NCBI GenBank assembly: GCA_030747695.1 | Contig: JASLKG010000001.1 | Location: forward strand, 124,001-188,000 | Direction: 5' to 3' | Origin: Candidatus Poseidoniaceae archaeon | GTDB taxonomy: Archaea > Thermoplasmatota > Poseidoniia > Poseidoniales > Poseidoniaceae | Length of the DNA: 64,000 nucleotides | Part shown: piece by piece, positions 48,494-57,223 of the stretch | How the letters are laid out: every line of letters starts with the position of its first letter | How positions within the stretch are numbered: the stretch's first letter is position 1 | The notes under the pieces: generated by a model | The model's database searches: none | What the model saw: only the letters and a program-made list of their open reading frames with translations | Told to the model about the DNA's origin: nothing | Program-made: the position numbers and the translations under genes

Positions 48494-49906
48494 TTAAGTT
48501 CGTTTGTTGAATTCTATCTGAAAATGCGGAATATGTAGTACTGAAGCCAAAACCTGTCTGGCAATAAACCACAAACCTGAGATTAATATTCCAATCCAAA
48601 CTAAATTGATGATCAAGTGACTAATCAGACTCATATCTTCAGTAATTTTGGAAATAATCCATGAAGAACCATTCCATATTGAATGACCACTAATAGCAAA
48701 CATAATTCCAATTATTGGCTCTTTAGGCAAACTCCATGTCCTCTCAACTGGTTTGTACAACCATCTTTTTAATTTGAGTGAAATTGCGGAATCACTACTA
48801 TTGACATCAACCAATTGTCCACTATTTGAATCAAACACCATCCAATTTTGTTGAATCTGCCTGTTTTCACTATTGATTACCATTCCACGAGTTCGGCAAA
48901 GCCACCATCCTATAGACAATCCTGAAAGACTTGTCCAAAAGGCATGACCTGGTATGGATCCAATACCTCTTATTATGGCAGTTAGAGAATAGGATATAGC
49001 AGCTTCTTCGTTTAGTAATGAGAATAAAATATATTGTAAATTCTCTAACATTGCAAAGCCTAATCCAACTGAAAAACCAATCTGAAAACCTCTTCTTGGT
49101 GAGTCTATAAGTCTGTAGAGTAGTAATACAAAACCTGCCTTGCATAATTCTTCTCCAACTGGTGCACTAATAGCAAGAATTAGTAGCTCCCCTATTGATC
49201 CTGGGCCATGATCAGTAATTCCAATAAAATTCAGAGTTTCAGGGAAAATTAGTGAATTGATAATTATCGCTGGAATGGTTGATAGCATACCTGCAATCAG
49301 CATATTTTCAGCAGCATATCTTGTAGTCATAATTTCTAGATATCTTGTTGAAAAGGCCCACCATGCATGAACTGGCAATGAGAATCCGAATAACCAAGCG
49401 GGGATTCCAATCATTAGTGCTAAAACTACGTATAATGGGTTGCTATTATCCAAAAACACAGGTAATAATCCTAGGAATGAAACTAGTACTGTGACGCCAA
49501 ATACAAACCATAACGTACTTGTTTTGGGAAATTCTACTGGTTCAGAATTCCTGACAAGATGATGTTCAAAGGTTGTGGGAATAGGAGTTTGTAACATTCT
49601 ATTTTTTGTAATCATGTGCTGATTAGATCCTTCTTGATTAGGAGATGCCACCAATATGTGAGTTAATTTCGGACGAGTTACAAATAGATGCAATGCAAGT
49701 AATGGCAATAAACAAATCCCTCCAACTGCTGTCAAAAATGGATCGTTTTCATACAAACCATAAACCACAATTACAAAGAATTGTGTTAACAGGTATAGAA
49801 GAATGACAATACCAAGCATTTTCCATATTACTTTCCATGGAGATGAAGAGCTTGCCAATTTCAAATTAGCAGGGGGAGGGGATAGTGGAGAAATCCCTCT
49901 CTGCAT
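48494..49906 (-). CDS. PrsW-like intramembrane metalloprotease family protein
   Basis: APVGEELCKAGFVLLLYRL, GLGFAMLENLQYILF, GHAFWTSLSG in multi-TM context. Confidence 0.75.
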   Translation of the reverse strand: MQRGISPLSPPPANLKLASSSSPWKVIWKMLGIVILLYLLTQFFVIVVYGLYENDPFLTAVGGICLLPLLALHLFVTRPKLTHILVASPNQEGSNQHMITKNRMLQTPIPTTFEHHLVRNSEPVEFPKTSTLWFVFGVTVLVSFLGLLPVFLDNSNPLYVVLALMIGIPAWLFGFSLPVHAWWAFSTRYLEIMTTRYAAENMLIAGMLSTIPAIIINSLIFPETLNFIGITDHGPGSIGELLILAISAPVGEELCKAGFVLLLYRLIDSPRRGFQIGFSVGLGFAMLENLQYILFSLLNEEAAISYSLTAIIRGIGSIPGHAFWTSLSGLSIGWWLCRTRGMVINSENRQIQQNWMVFDSNSGQLVDVNSSDSAISLKLKRWLYKPVERTWSLPKEPIIGIMFAISGHSIWNGSSWIISKITEDMSLISHLIINLVWIGILISGLWFIARQVLASVLHIPHFQIEFNKRT

Positions 49907-49953
49907 AATTATTCATAACAGAGACATCATACAAACTTTGAGATAATAATGGT

Positions 49954-50020
49954 CCCGCTCAGTTCGCCCATCAATCGTCACTGAAACAGCAGTCCGCTCT
50001 CAAGCAATCATCATCGCGGG
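49954..50020 (-). ncRNA. Putative C/D-box sRNA (2'-O-methylation guide)
   Basis: Minus strand: CCCGC G ATGATGA(C) ...26 nt... GTGACGA(C') TTGATGGGCGAA(guide) CTGA(D) GCGGG; 5-bp terminal stem; intergenic. Confidence 0.65.
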
Positions 50021-50072
50021 GTTGCTGCTGTCACCGATTACTCATCAATGCACCGATTCAGAATCAATATTT

Positions 50073-51707
50073 CTAGTCATTTAGGAATCCATACGTCCAA
50101 TCATGTGGTGGAGCAAATGTTTCCTTTATCGATCTAGGGCTAACCCATCTTAGTAGGTTTAGAGGGCTCCCAGCCTTATCATTAGTTCCACTTCCTCTTG
50201 CACCACCAAATGGTTGTTGTCCAACAACAGCACCTGTTGGTTTATCGTTAATGTAGAAATTACCCGCACTATATCGTAGTGCACTCATTGCAGTTTCAAT
50301 ATTCACACGATCACTTGCAAAAATAGATCCTGTTAGTGCATATTCTGAAGTTTTGTCACAAACCTCTAGAATACGTTCAAAGTCATCATCTGGATATACA
50401 TGTACTGAAAGTACTGGTCCAAATATTTCTTCAGCCATACTTTCATATCGTGAATCTTCACAAACAATAGTTGTAGGTTCGACAAAGTAGCCAACGGAAT
50501 CATCATAATTTCCTCCAGTTATAATTTCACATCCGGGGTCTTCTTTGGCACGATCAATGTATCCTGCTATGTTATCGAATGATTTTCTATCAATAACCGC
50601 AGACATGAAATTTGTAAAGTCTGTTGGATCACCCATCGTTATTTTGCTTACTTCTTCACAATAATCATCCTTTATTGCTTCCCAAACGCTTTGAGCAACA
50701 TATACTCGACTTGCAGCACTACATTTTTGGCCTTGATATTCGAAACCACCTCTTAGCATAGCAACCAGTAATGCCTTTCTATCACAATCAGGATGTGCAA
50801 CAATGAAATCTTTGCCACCAGTTTCGCCAACAATTCGTGGGTATGAGCGAAGATTTTCTAGGTTATTAGCAACATCCTTCCACATTTTTCTGAACACAGC
50901 AGTAGACCCAGTGAAATGAATTCCTGCTAATTCTGGATGAGAGATACAAATGTCACCAACTAAAGCAGCTCGGCCTGGTATGAAATTGATCACACCAGCT
51001 GGTAAACCAGCATCCATCATTAGTTTCATTAATCTATAGTTCGACACATAGGAGTTCCTTGAAGGCTTCCACACACCAGTATTGCCCATTATTGCCGCAG
51101 AAGAAGGAAGGTTTGCTGCAATACTACTGAAATTGAAAGGTGTAACGCTGAAAACAAATCCTTCTAGAGGTCTAACTTCACTAGAATTCCACATGCTAGA
51201 CGGAGAGACAGGTGGTTGCAGATCTTCGTATATCTGTCTACAATAATCTGAATTAAATCTCCAGAAATCTATGAGTTCGCAAGCAGAATCAATTTCAGCT
51301 TGATGGCATGTCTTTGATTGATTGAGCATAGTTGATGCATTGATTTCAGATCTCCTTGGCCCAGCAAGTAATTCACTTGCCTTGAGGAAAATAGCACAAC
51401 GTGCCTCCCATGGCATAGTTGACCACATCGTGTGTGCAGACAAAGCAGCATCAATAGCAGCATTGACTTCATCTTCTCCTGCCATGTGTACCTTTGCAAT
51501 AACATGAGAATGATTGTGAGGCATTACTTGTTCAACAATATCTCCTGTATAGACTTCTTTTCCATTAATGATGCATGGTATCTCGATTACTTCGTTTTCC
51601 TGACGAGTTAATTCCGCTCTGAGTTCTGTACGTTCTATGCTACCTGGAAGGTATCCTTTGACAGGTTCATTTACAGGGGTAGGTGGAGTCACTACGTTGT
51701 TGACCAT
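50073..51707 (-). CDS. L-glutamate gamma-semialdehyde (1-pyrroline-5-carboxylate) dehydrogenase
   Basis: GFVFSVTPFNFSSIAANLP, VGETGGKDFIVAHP, FEYQGQKCSAASRVYV; start MVNNVV. Confidence 0.93.
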   Translation of the reverse strand: MVNNVVTPPTPVNEPVKGYLPGSIERTELRAELTRQENEVIEIPCIINGKEVYTGDIVEQVMPHNHSHVIAKVHMAGEDEVNAAIDAALSAHTMWSTMPWEARCAIFLKASELLAGPRRSEINASTMLNQSKTCHQAEIDSACELIDFWRFNSDYCRQIYEDLQPPVSPSSMWNSSEVRPLEGFVFSVTPFNFSSIAANLPSSAAIMGNTGVWKPSRNSYVSNYRLMKLMMDAGLPAGVINFIPGRAALVGDICISHPELAGIHFTGSTAVFRKMWKDVANNLENLRSYPRIVGETGGKDFIVAHPDCDRKALLVAMLRGGFEYQGQKCSAASRVYVAQSVWEAIKDDYCEEVSKITMGDPTDFTNFMSAVIDRKSFDNIAGYIDRAKEDPGCEIITGGNYDDSVGYFVEPTTIVCEDSRYESMAEEIFGPVLSVHVYPDDDFERILEVCDKTSEYALTGSIFASDRVNIETAMSALRYSAGNFYINDKPTGAVVGQQPFGGARGSGTNDKAGSPLNLLRWVSPRSIKETFAPPHDWTYGFLND

Positions 51708-51710
51708 GTT

Positions 51711-51725
51711 CACCCCGAAGGGGTG
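51711..51725 (-). promoter_or_regulatory. Hairpin containing the ribosome-binding site of the P5C dehydrogenase gene
   Basis: Minus: CACCCC-TTC-GGGGTG-AAC-ATG. Confidence 0.55.
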
Positions 51726-51797
51726 CCCCTCAAAGAATTGCCTGCACAACTTCAATTTCTTAAAAAAGCATAAATTCACCATTTGTGACAGATAATC

Positions 51798-52316
51798 ATG
51801 GCAAGAGCAGTATTAGGTGCTGGCTGTTTCTGGTGTATCGAAGGAGCATACAAGAATATGCGAGGTATAGATTCAGCATTGCCATCTTATACCGGTGGTT
51901 CAGATCCTAATCCTACATACAAAGCAGTATGTGGAGGAAATACTGGTCACGCAGAGACTGTTGAATTGGTGTTTGATGAATCAGTCATTTCTTATGAAAA
52001 AATAATTGAAGTATTTTTTGCAATACACGATCCAACACAGATGAATCGACAAGGAAACGACATAGGTACTCAATATAGGTCAGCTATTTTCTATGAAAGT
52101 GATAATCAGAAACTAATTGCTGAATCAGTTAGAGATAGATTTAGCAATTATTTTGATAAAGAAATAGTGACCGAGATCACCTATCTGAACAACCACCATA
52201 TTGCCGAAGAGTACCATCATGATTATTTCAACAATAATCCAGGTAATCAATATTGCCAATTTGTAGTTGCACCAAAGTTGTCATCGATAAGACAGAAATT
52301 TTCAGAATTGTATTGA
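51798..52316 (+). CDS. msrA: Peptide methionine-S-sulfoxide reductase
   Basis: LGAGCFWCIEGAYKNMRG, YTGG, TGHAETVE. Confidence 0.95.
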   Translation: MARAVLGAGCFWCIEGAYKNMRGIDSALPSYTGGSDPNPTYKAVCGGNTGHAETVELVFDESVISYEKIIEVFFAIHDPTQMNRQGNDIGTQYRSAIFYESDNQKLIAESVRDRFSNYFDKEIVTEITYLNNHHIAEEYHHDYFNNNPGNQYCQFVVAPKLSSIRQKFSELY

Positions 52317-52353
52317 TAGTCAAAATCATGTCCTTTGACTTAATCGGTAGCAT

Positions 52354-55011
52354 GTGCGGGCACAAGTCATTGTAGCAATATTGCTCCTTTCTTTAGTTCC
52401 AGTGGCATCTGGTGTTGAAGGTAGAGCAATGACCGCATCAGTAGTAATTTCAGATCATATTTGGACTTCAGATCAAACAATTGATGCAGATGTATATGTT
52501 TCTGGAGCGCCTTACAATCAAAATATCACTTTGACATGGACACTAAGTGACGAAAATGGGGTACTTGTGAGCAATCAAGTAATATTCCAGATGGCTGGAT
52601 CAACACAAATAATACCGATAGAAGTTAGTCAATTCTTTTCAGGAGAGAATTTTTACGAAATTGAAATAGAGGTCAGTGTTGGTTCTACTACTGTAATTGA
52701 CTCGGTTGCATTTACAGTCTTAAGGAATACAATATTGCCCTCAATTAGTAATATCTTGGTTTTTGGAGACTCATTATCTGATATGGGTAATGCAAAAGAT
52801 TCCATCTTAAATGTTCCAGACGTACCACCTTACTGGGCTGGAAGATTTTCAAATGGAGAAGTATGGATTGAACACGTCTCGGCAGAGTTTGGATTGAATA
52901 CAACTCATGGCTCTGGCACAGCACAAGGTGACAATAGAGCATTTGGAGGGTCACAAACAGGACAAGGTTACTCTTACTTATTGTTACCAAATACGGGGAC
53001 ACAAATTAACAATTATTTGGGAAATGTACAATCTAATATTTCATCTTCTGAGTTGGTATTTTTGTGGGCTGGAGGAAATGATTTTCTTTATGGTACAGCC
53101 AACCCTGATTTGATTAGCCAGAATATGGCATCGCATGTAAGGGCACTTGCATTGGCAGGAGCTACACAATTTGTTGTAGCTAATTTACCTCCATTGGAAG
53201 TAACACCCGAGGGGGCATCACGTTCAGCACAACAAAGAGCTACAATGGCTAATGATGTGGTGACATACAATAGTAAATTGACACAAGAAATGTCAAATCT
53301 ATCTTCCTCAATGAATATTGAAATTACATTAATCGATGCCTGGACTATATTCAATCAAATCGTATCTAAGTCGCAACATGTGGGAATTACAAACACTCAA
53401 GACCAGGCATGTATCACTTCTGGAACAATTCTTCCCTTACCAATTTGTAATGCAGGAGACACAGTAGTATCAAATGCGAATGAATATTTGTTCTTTGACA
53501 AAGCACACCCTACTGCAACGATGCATCGAGTAATTGGCGCGTTTGCAATCGAGATTATTGGTGAACCGGATACAGATGGCGACGGTATTATCGATTCTGA
53601 TGATTTATGTGATTGGACTGATGATTTATCTACTGTCAATGTAGATGGTTGTGATTGGTCACAACAAGATGAAGATGCAGATGGTGTCACAAATGGTATT
53701 GATGATTGCTTGGAAACTCTAGCTGGATATGATGTTGATTCAAACGGTTGTGCTGATTACCAAAGAGATACAGATGGAGATGGGCTAACTGATGATGTAG
53801 ATCCTTGCCCAGAAGATATCCCCTACAATGATCATGATTCTGATGGTTGTGTAGATTTAGTTGATGATGATGATGACAATGATGGAATAGATGATGGTGA
53901 TGATAATTGCCCATTAGGAATGTTAGGTATTCATGATTATGATTATGATGAAGATGGATGTCACGATATAGAAGATGATGATGACGACAATGATGGGTTA
54001 TCTGATCTAGATGAATCTGAAATAGGAAGTGATTCTAATGATGTGGATTCTGATGATGATGGCGTTTGGGATGGAGTCGATGCATTCCCATTAGATCCTA
54101 CAGAACACAAAGATAGTGATTCAGATGGATACGGGGATAATTCAGATGAATTTCCAAATGATCCGAATGAATGGTTTGATTCTGATTATGATGGAGTGGG
54201 CGATAATTCAGATGCATTTCCAGATGATTCAAATGAATGGGATGACAGTGATAGTGATGGAATTGGAGACAACGCTGACGAGTGCCCCTATATTTACGGA
54301 GAAGCTTGGTATCCAGCAGGATGCCCAGATATAGATGGTGATGGTTTCGGAGATGAAGTCGATATCTTCCCAGAAGACCCTAATGAATGGCTAGATTCTG
54401 ATTATGATGGATATGGGGATAATTCAGATTTGTTCCCTTCAGATCCAAATGAATGGCATGATAGTGATTCAGATGGATATGGTGACAATAGTGATGCATT
54501 CCCACTAAATCCTTCAGAGTGGCTGGATACAGATTTAGATGGTTGTGGTGACAATTCAGACCAACTTCCACTAGATGGTACAGATTGTTTCGATTCTGAT
54601 AATGATGGAGTGGGTGATTCAACAGATCCTTGGCCAGATAATCCGAATGAATGGATGGATTCAGATTATGATGGAGTAGGAGACAATTCTGATTTTGCAC
54701 CGTATGATTCTTCAGAATCAAAAGATACTGATGGCGATGGAGTAGGCGATAATACTGACCCATGGCCTTTAGATCGGACGAAAAAGAGAGATAGTGATGG
54801 TGATGGAGTAGCAGATTCTGCAGATGCTTTCCCAGACAATCCAAACTTAGATTCATATCTCACAATTATTCTAAGTCTTCTTTTCCTTACATCATTAGTT
54901 ATTGGCGGTATAGTATTGTTCCTGAGAAAGGATAGTAATTCAACTAAATCAGAAGAAGTTTGGTCGTCCGGCGTTCCGCAAGAGGCCCCATCATTCGATG
55001 ATTGGGACTAA
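52354..55011 (+). CDS. Secreted GDSL/SGNH hydrolase with thrombospondin type-3-like Ca-binding repeats and C-terminal TM anchor
   Basis: NILVFGDSLSDMGN, FLWAGGNDFLY, FFDKAHPTATMH; many DSDGDGYGDNSDAFP repeats; YLTIILSLLFLTSLVIGGIVLFLRK. Confidence 0.88.
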   Translation: MRAQVIVAILLLSLVPVASGVEGRAMTASVVISDHIWTSDQTIDADVYVSGAPYNQNITLTWTLSDENGVLVSNQVIFQMAGSTQIIPIEVSQFFSGENFYEIEIEVSVGSTTVIDSVAFTVLRNTILPSISNILVFGDSLSDMGNAKDSILNVPDVPPYWAGRFSNGEVWIEHVSAEFGLNTTHGSGTAQGDNRAFGGSQTGQGYSYLLLPNTGTQINNYLGNVQSNISSSELVFLWAGGNDFLYGTANPDLISQNMASHVRALALAGATQFVVANLPPLEVTPEGASRSAQQRATMANDVVTYNSKLTQEMSNLSSSMNIEITLIDAWTIFNQIVSKSQHVGITNTQDQACITSGTILPLPICNAGDTVVSNANEYLFFDKAHPTATMHRVIGAFAIEIIGEPDTDGDGIIDSDDLCDWTDDLSTVNVDGCDWSQQDEDADGVTNGIDDCLETLAGYDVDSNGCADYQRDTDGDGLTDDVDPCPEDIPYNDHDSDGCVDLVDDDDDNDGIDDGDDNCPLGMLGIHDYDYDEDGCHDIEDDDDDNDGLSDLDESEIGSDSNDVDSDDDGVWDGVDAFPLDPTEHKDSDSDGYGDNSDEFPNDPNEWFDSDYDGVGDNSDAFPDDSNEWDDSDSDGIGDNADECPYIYGEAWYPAGCPDIDGDGFGDEVDIFPEDPNEWLDSDYDGYGDNSDLFPSDPNEWHDSDSDGYGDNSDAFPLNPSEWLDTDLDGCGDNSDQLPLDGTDCFDSDNDGVGDSTDPWPDNPNEWMDSDYDGVGDNSDFAPYDSSESKDTDGDGVGDNTDPWPLDRTKKRDSDGDGVADSADAFPDNPNLDSYLTIILSLLFLTSLVIGGIVLFLRKDSNSTKSEEVWSSGVPQEAPSFDDWD
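53570..54850 (+). repeat. TSP3-like Asp-rich calcium-binding repeat region
   Basis: Repeated gat-tct/tca-gat-ggn coding units. Confidence 0.85.
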
Positions 55012-55066
55012 AAACACTGTCGATGCTAAATAGTGAGTGCTAGCGGCCGGTTTTGGAGGACGTGCA

Positions 55067-56476
55067 ATGGGGATTCGATTTGCTGATTTAGGCGTAAGCC
55101 CTCAACTCAATCACGAACTCAAAAGAGCAGGTTTCGAAGAGCCCTTTGAAGTCCAGCGCGAAACGATTCCAGATATGCTACTTGGGAGAGATGTTTGTTG
55201 TCGAGCTCCTACTGGCAGTGGTAAGACTCTAGCATTTGGGATACCAATGCTTGAAAGAGTAGGAAAAGGTGAACCAAGCCTCCCTAGAGCATTGATATTG
55301 ACTCCTACAAGAGAATTAGCGGAACAGATCCATGGAGTATTGGATCCAATAGCGTGGGGTCTAAATCTCAGGGTTATGACAATTTATGGAGGAGTCTCAT
55401 ATTCTAAACAAATTCGCCGTTTAGATAGAGGTGTTGACATTGTAGTTGCATGTCCTGGCCGTCTACTGGATTTAATTGATAGAGAAAATTTGTTTCTTGA
55501 TGAAGTCGAGATTGTTGTTCTAGATGAGGCAGATAGAATGGCAGATATGGGGTTCACAGAATCTGTATGTCAAATTTTGGAAGAATGTAATCCAGTAAGG
55601 CAGACCGTTATGTTTAGTGCTACTCTTGATGACGAAGTTGCACACATTCGTAACAAATACCAAACTGATCCAGTTACTATAGAAGTTGGGCCAAAAGAGA
55701 TTTCAGTTACAGAAATGGAACATCATTTTTGGCTGATGCCGAATTCAATGAAAAGCAAAATAACAGCAGAGGCAATTCGCAAATCAGGAAGAGGGTTCAT
55801 CTTTTGTCGGACAAGAGCAGGAGTTGAACGTGTTGCTGAAGATATAGAACGAGAGGGGCTACGTGTAACTTCTATACACGGAGGCATGGTTCAAAATAAG
55901 CGTCAAAGAGCCGTCACAGATTTTGCTGAGGGCCGCAGTCATGCAATAGTAGCAACTGATGTTGCAGCGCGTGGCCTTGATATCAAAGGGATACATTGCG
56001 TAGTACATTATGACCCTCCTGAAAATGGTAAGGCGTTCAAACATCGCAGCGGAAGAACGGCTAGGGCTGGCGGTTCTGGCAACGTGATTAGCCTAGTACA
56101 GAATCCACAGAAGGGTAAGTGGAACCGAATTCAGAGAGAAGTTGGCCTGAATATAAAATTCAAACCACCCGAATTCAATGATTTATCACAACATGAAAAG
56201 ATACCTTTCATCCCACCATCACGTAAGGGTAGATCTGGTTCAAGAGAACGCAAAGATAGACGAGGTAGACCAAATGATCGTAATGATAGAGATAAGAGAA
56301 AGCATTACGGTAAGAGGAATAGAAGAGGTTCAGAGGGTTCCGAAAATAGATCATCAAGGGGAAGAGGTAAGCCTCGCTTTGATAGGAATAAAAGGCCACC
56401 AAAAGGCGCAGGTAGAAGTCGCGGAAGAGGTGGAGACAATAAGAGAAAATCTCGTAATAAACATTCTAGAAATTGA
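55067..56476 (+). CDS. DEAD-box RNA helicase with basic Arg/Gly-rich tail
   Basis: APTGSGKT, PTRELAEQ, VLDEADRMADMGF, SAT, HRSGRTAR; C-terminal RGRGKPRF... Confidence 0.93.
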   Translation: MGIRFADLGVSPQLNHELKRAGFEEPFEVQRETIPDMLLGRDVCCRAPTGSGKTLAFGIPMLERVGKGEPSLPRALILTPTRELAEQIHGVLDPIAWGLNLRVMTIYGGVSYSKQIRRLDRGVDIVVACPGRLLDLIDRENLFLDEVEIVVLDEADRMADMGFTESVCQILEECNPVRQTVMFSATLDDEVAHIRNKYQTDPVTIEVGPKEISVTEMEHHFWLMPNSMKSKITAEAIRKSGRGFIFCRTRAGVERVAEDIEREGLRVTSIHGGMVQNKRQRAVTDFAEGRSHAIVATDVAARGLDIKGIHCVVHYDPPENGKAFKHRSGRTARAGGSGNVISLVQNPQKGKWNRIQREVGLNIKFKPPEFNDLSQHEKIPFIPPSRKGRSGSRERKDRRGRPNDRNDRDKRKHYGKRNRRGSEGSENRSSRGRGKPRFDRNKRPPKGAGRSRGRGGDNKRKSRNKHSRN

Positions 56477-56551
56477 GCGGGCGTACGGGGATTCGAACCC
56501 CGGTAATCGGCTTAGAAGGCCGAGATGATATCCAGGCTACATCATACGCCC
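56477..56551 (-). tRNA. tRNA-Arg (anticodon UCU)
   Basis: Acceptor GGGCGTA/TACGCCC, anticodon arm TCGGC-CTTCTAA-GCCGA, T arm CGGGG TTCGAAT CCCCG. Confidence 0.93.
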
Positions 56552-56583
56552 AACACATGGCTGAAGTATTACCTCTATGAGGA

Positions 56584-57072
56584 TTACAGTTGTCTAGCAC
56601 ATTTGAAACAGCGCTTGGGCTTACGTATTGTTGAACGTTGCCAAACATATCCACAATGCGAGCAAGTCCAATTTTTAATACGCGTATCTGAGAGGAACTC
56701 TTCCCTTTTTTCTTGTAGTAAATTACTATCTGATATGGCAACGCCAGGGGCTATTTTTTCAACGGCGTCATGTAATTCATTAGTATGTTCTAGAACCCCA
56801 CTTGCATGTAGTAGTTCATGTGCGAGCGTATGACGTAGTAGTTTTGGCTCATCGATTAATCTGGGGTGTAAACCTATTGTTATATTACCAGGATCAAGCT
56901 TTAGCCTTCTTCTTCTAACTAATTCTACAGAACCTTCTTCAAAGCGAGTCATTCCTAATCTGTCATCATTATCATCGAGCCAAATCAATTTTACTCTTTG
57001 TTCTAGCCAGTTCGAAAAGACATTTTTCGGAACTTGAGGCATTAGTTCAGACAGCACTGCCTCCACGTTCAT
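56584..57072 (-). CDS. SprT-like zinc metalloprotease
   Basis: LRHTLAHELLHASGVLEH and C-terminal zinc ribbon CSHCGYVWQRSTIRKPKRCFKC. Confidence 0.82.
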   Translation of the reverse strand: MNVEAVLSELMPQVPKNVFSNWLEQRVKLIWLDDNDDRLGMTRFEEGSVELVRRRRLKLDPGNITIGLHPRLIDEPKLLRHTLAHELLHASGVLEHTNELHDAVEKIAPGVAISDSNLLQEKREEFLSDTRIKNWTCSHCGYVWQRSTIRKPKRCFKCARQL

Positions 57073-57148
57073 GAAGAGCCGAGAGGCTAGCCATTGACAA
57101 CTGTTATGATTGGGCGATTAGTGGACGGATTGCTTCAAGCAACGTATT

Positions 57149-57221
57149 GGGCGCTTAGATCAGTTGGAAGATCGCTTGAGTGGCACTCAAGAGGCCGGGG
57201 GTTCAAATCCCCCAGCGTCCA
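57149..57221 (+). tRNA. tRNA-Ala (anticodon GGC)
   Basis: Acceptor GGGCGCT/AGCGTCC with G3:U70 identity pair, A73, anticodon arm CTTGA-GTGGCAC-TCAAG, T arm GGGGG TTCAAAT CCCCC. Confidence 0.92.
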
Positions 57222-57223
57222 TC

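Noticed and set aside
54380-54856. 158-aa minus ORF rich in His/Asn/Leu
   Set aside because: Antisense of the Asp-rich TSP3 repeats; composition is explained by the complement
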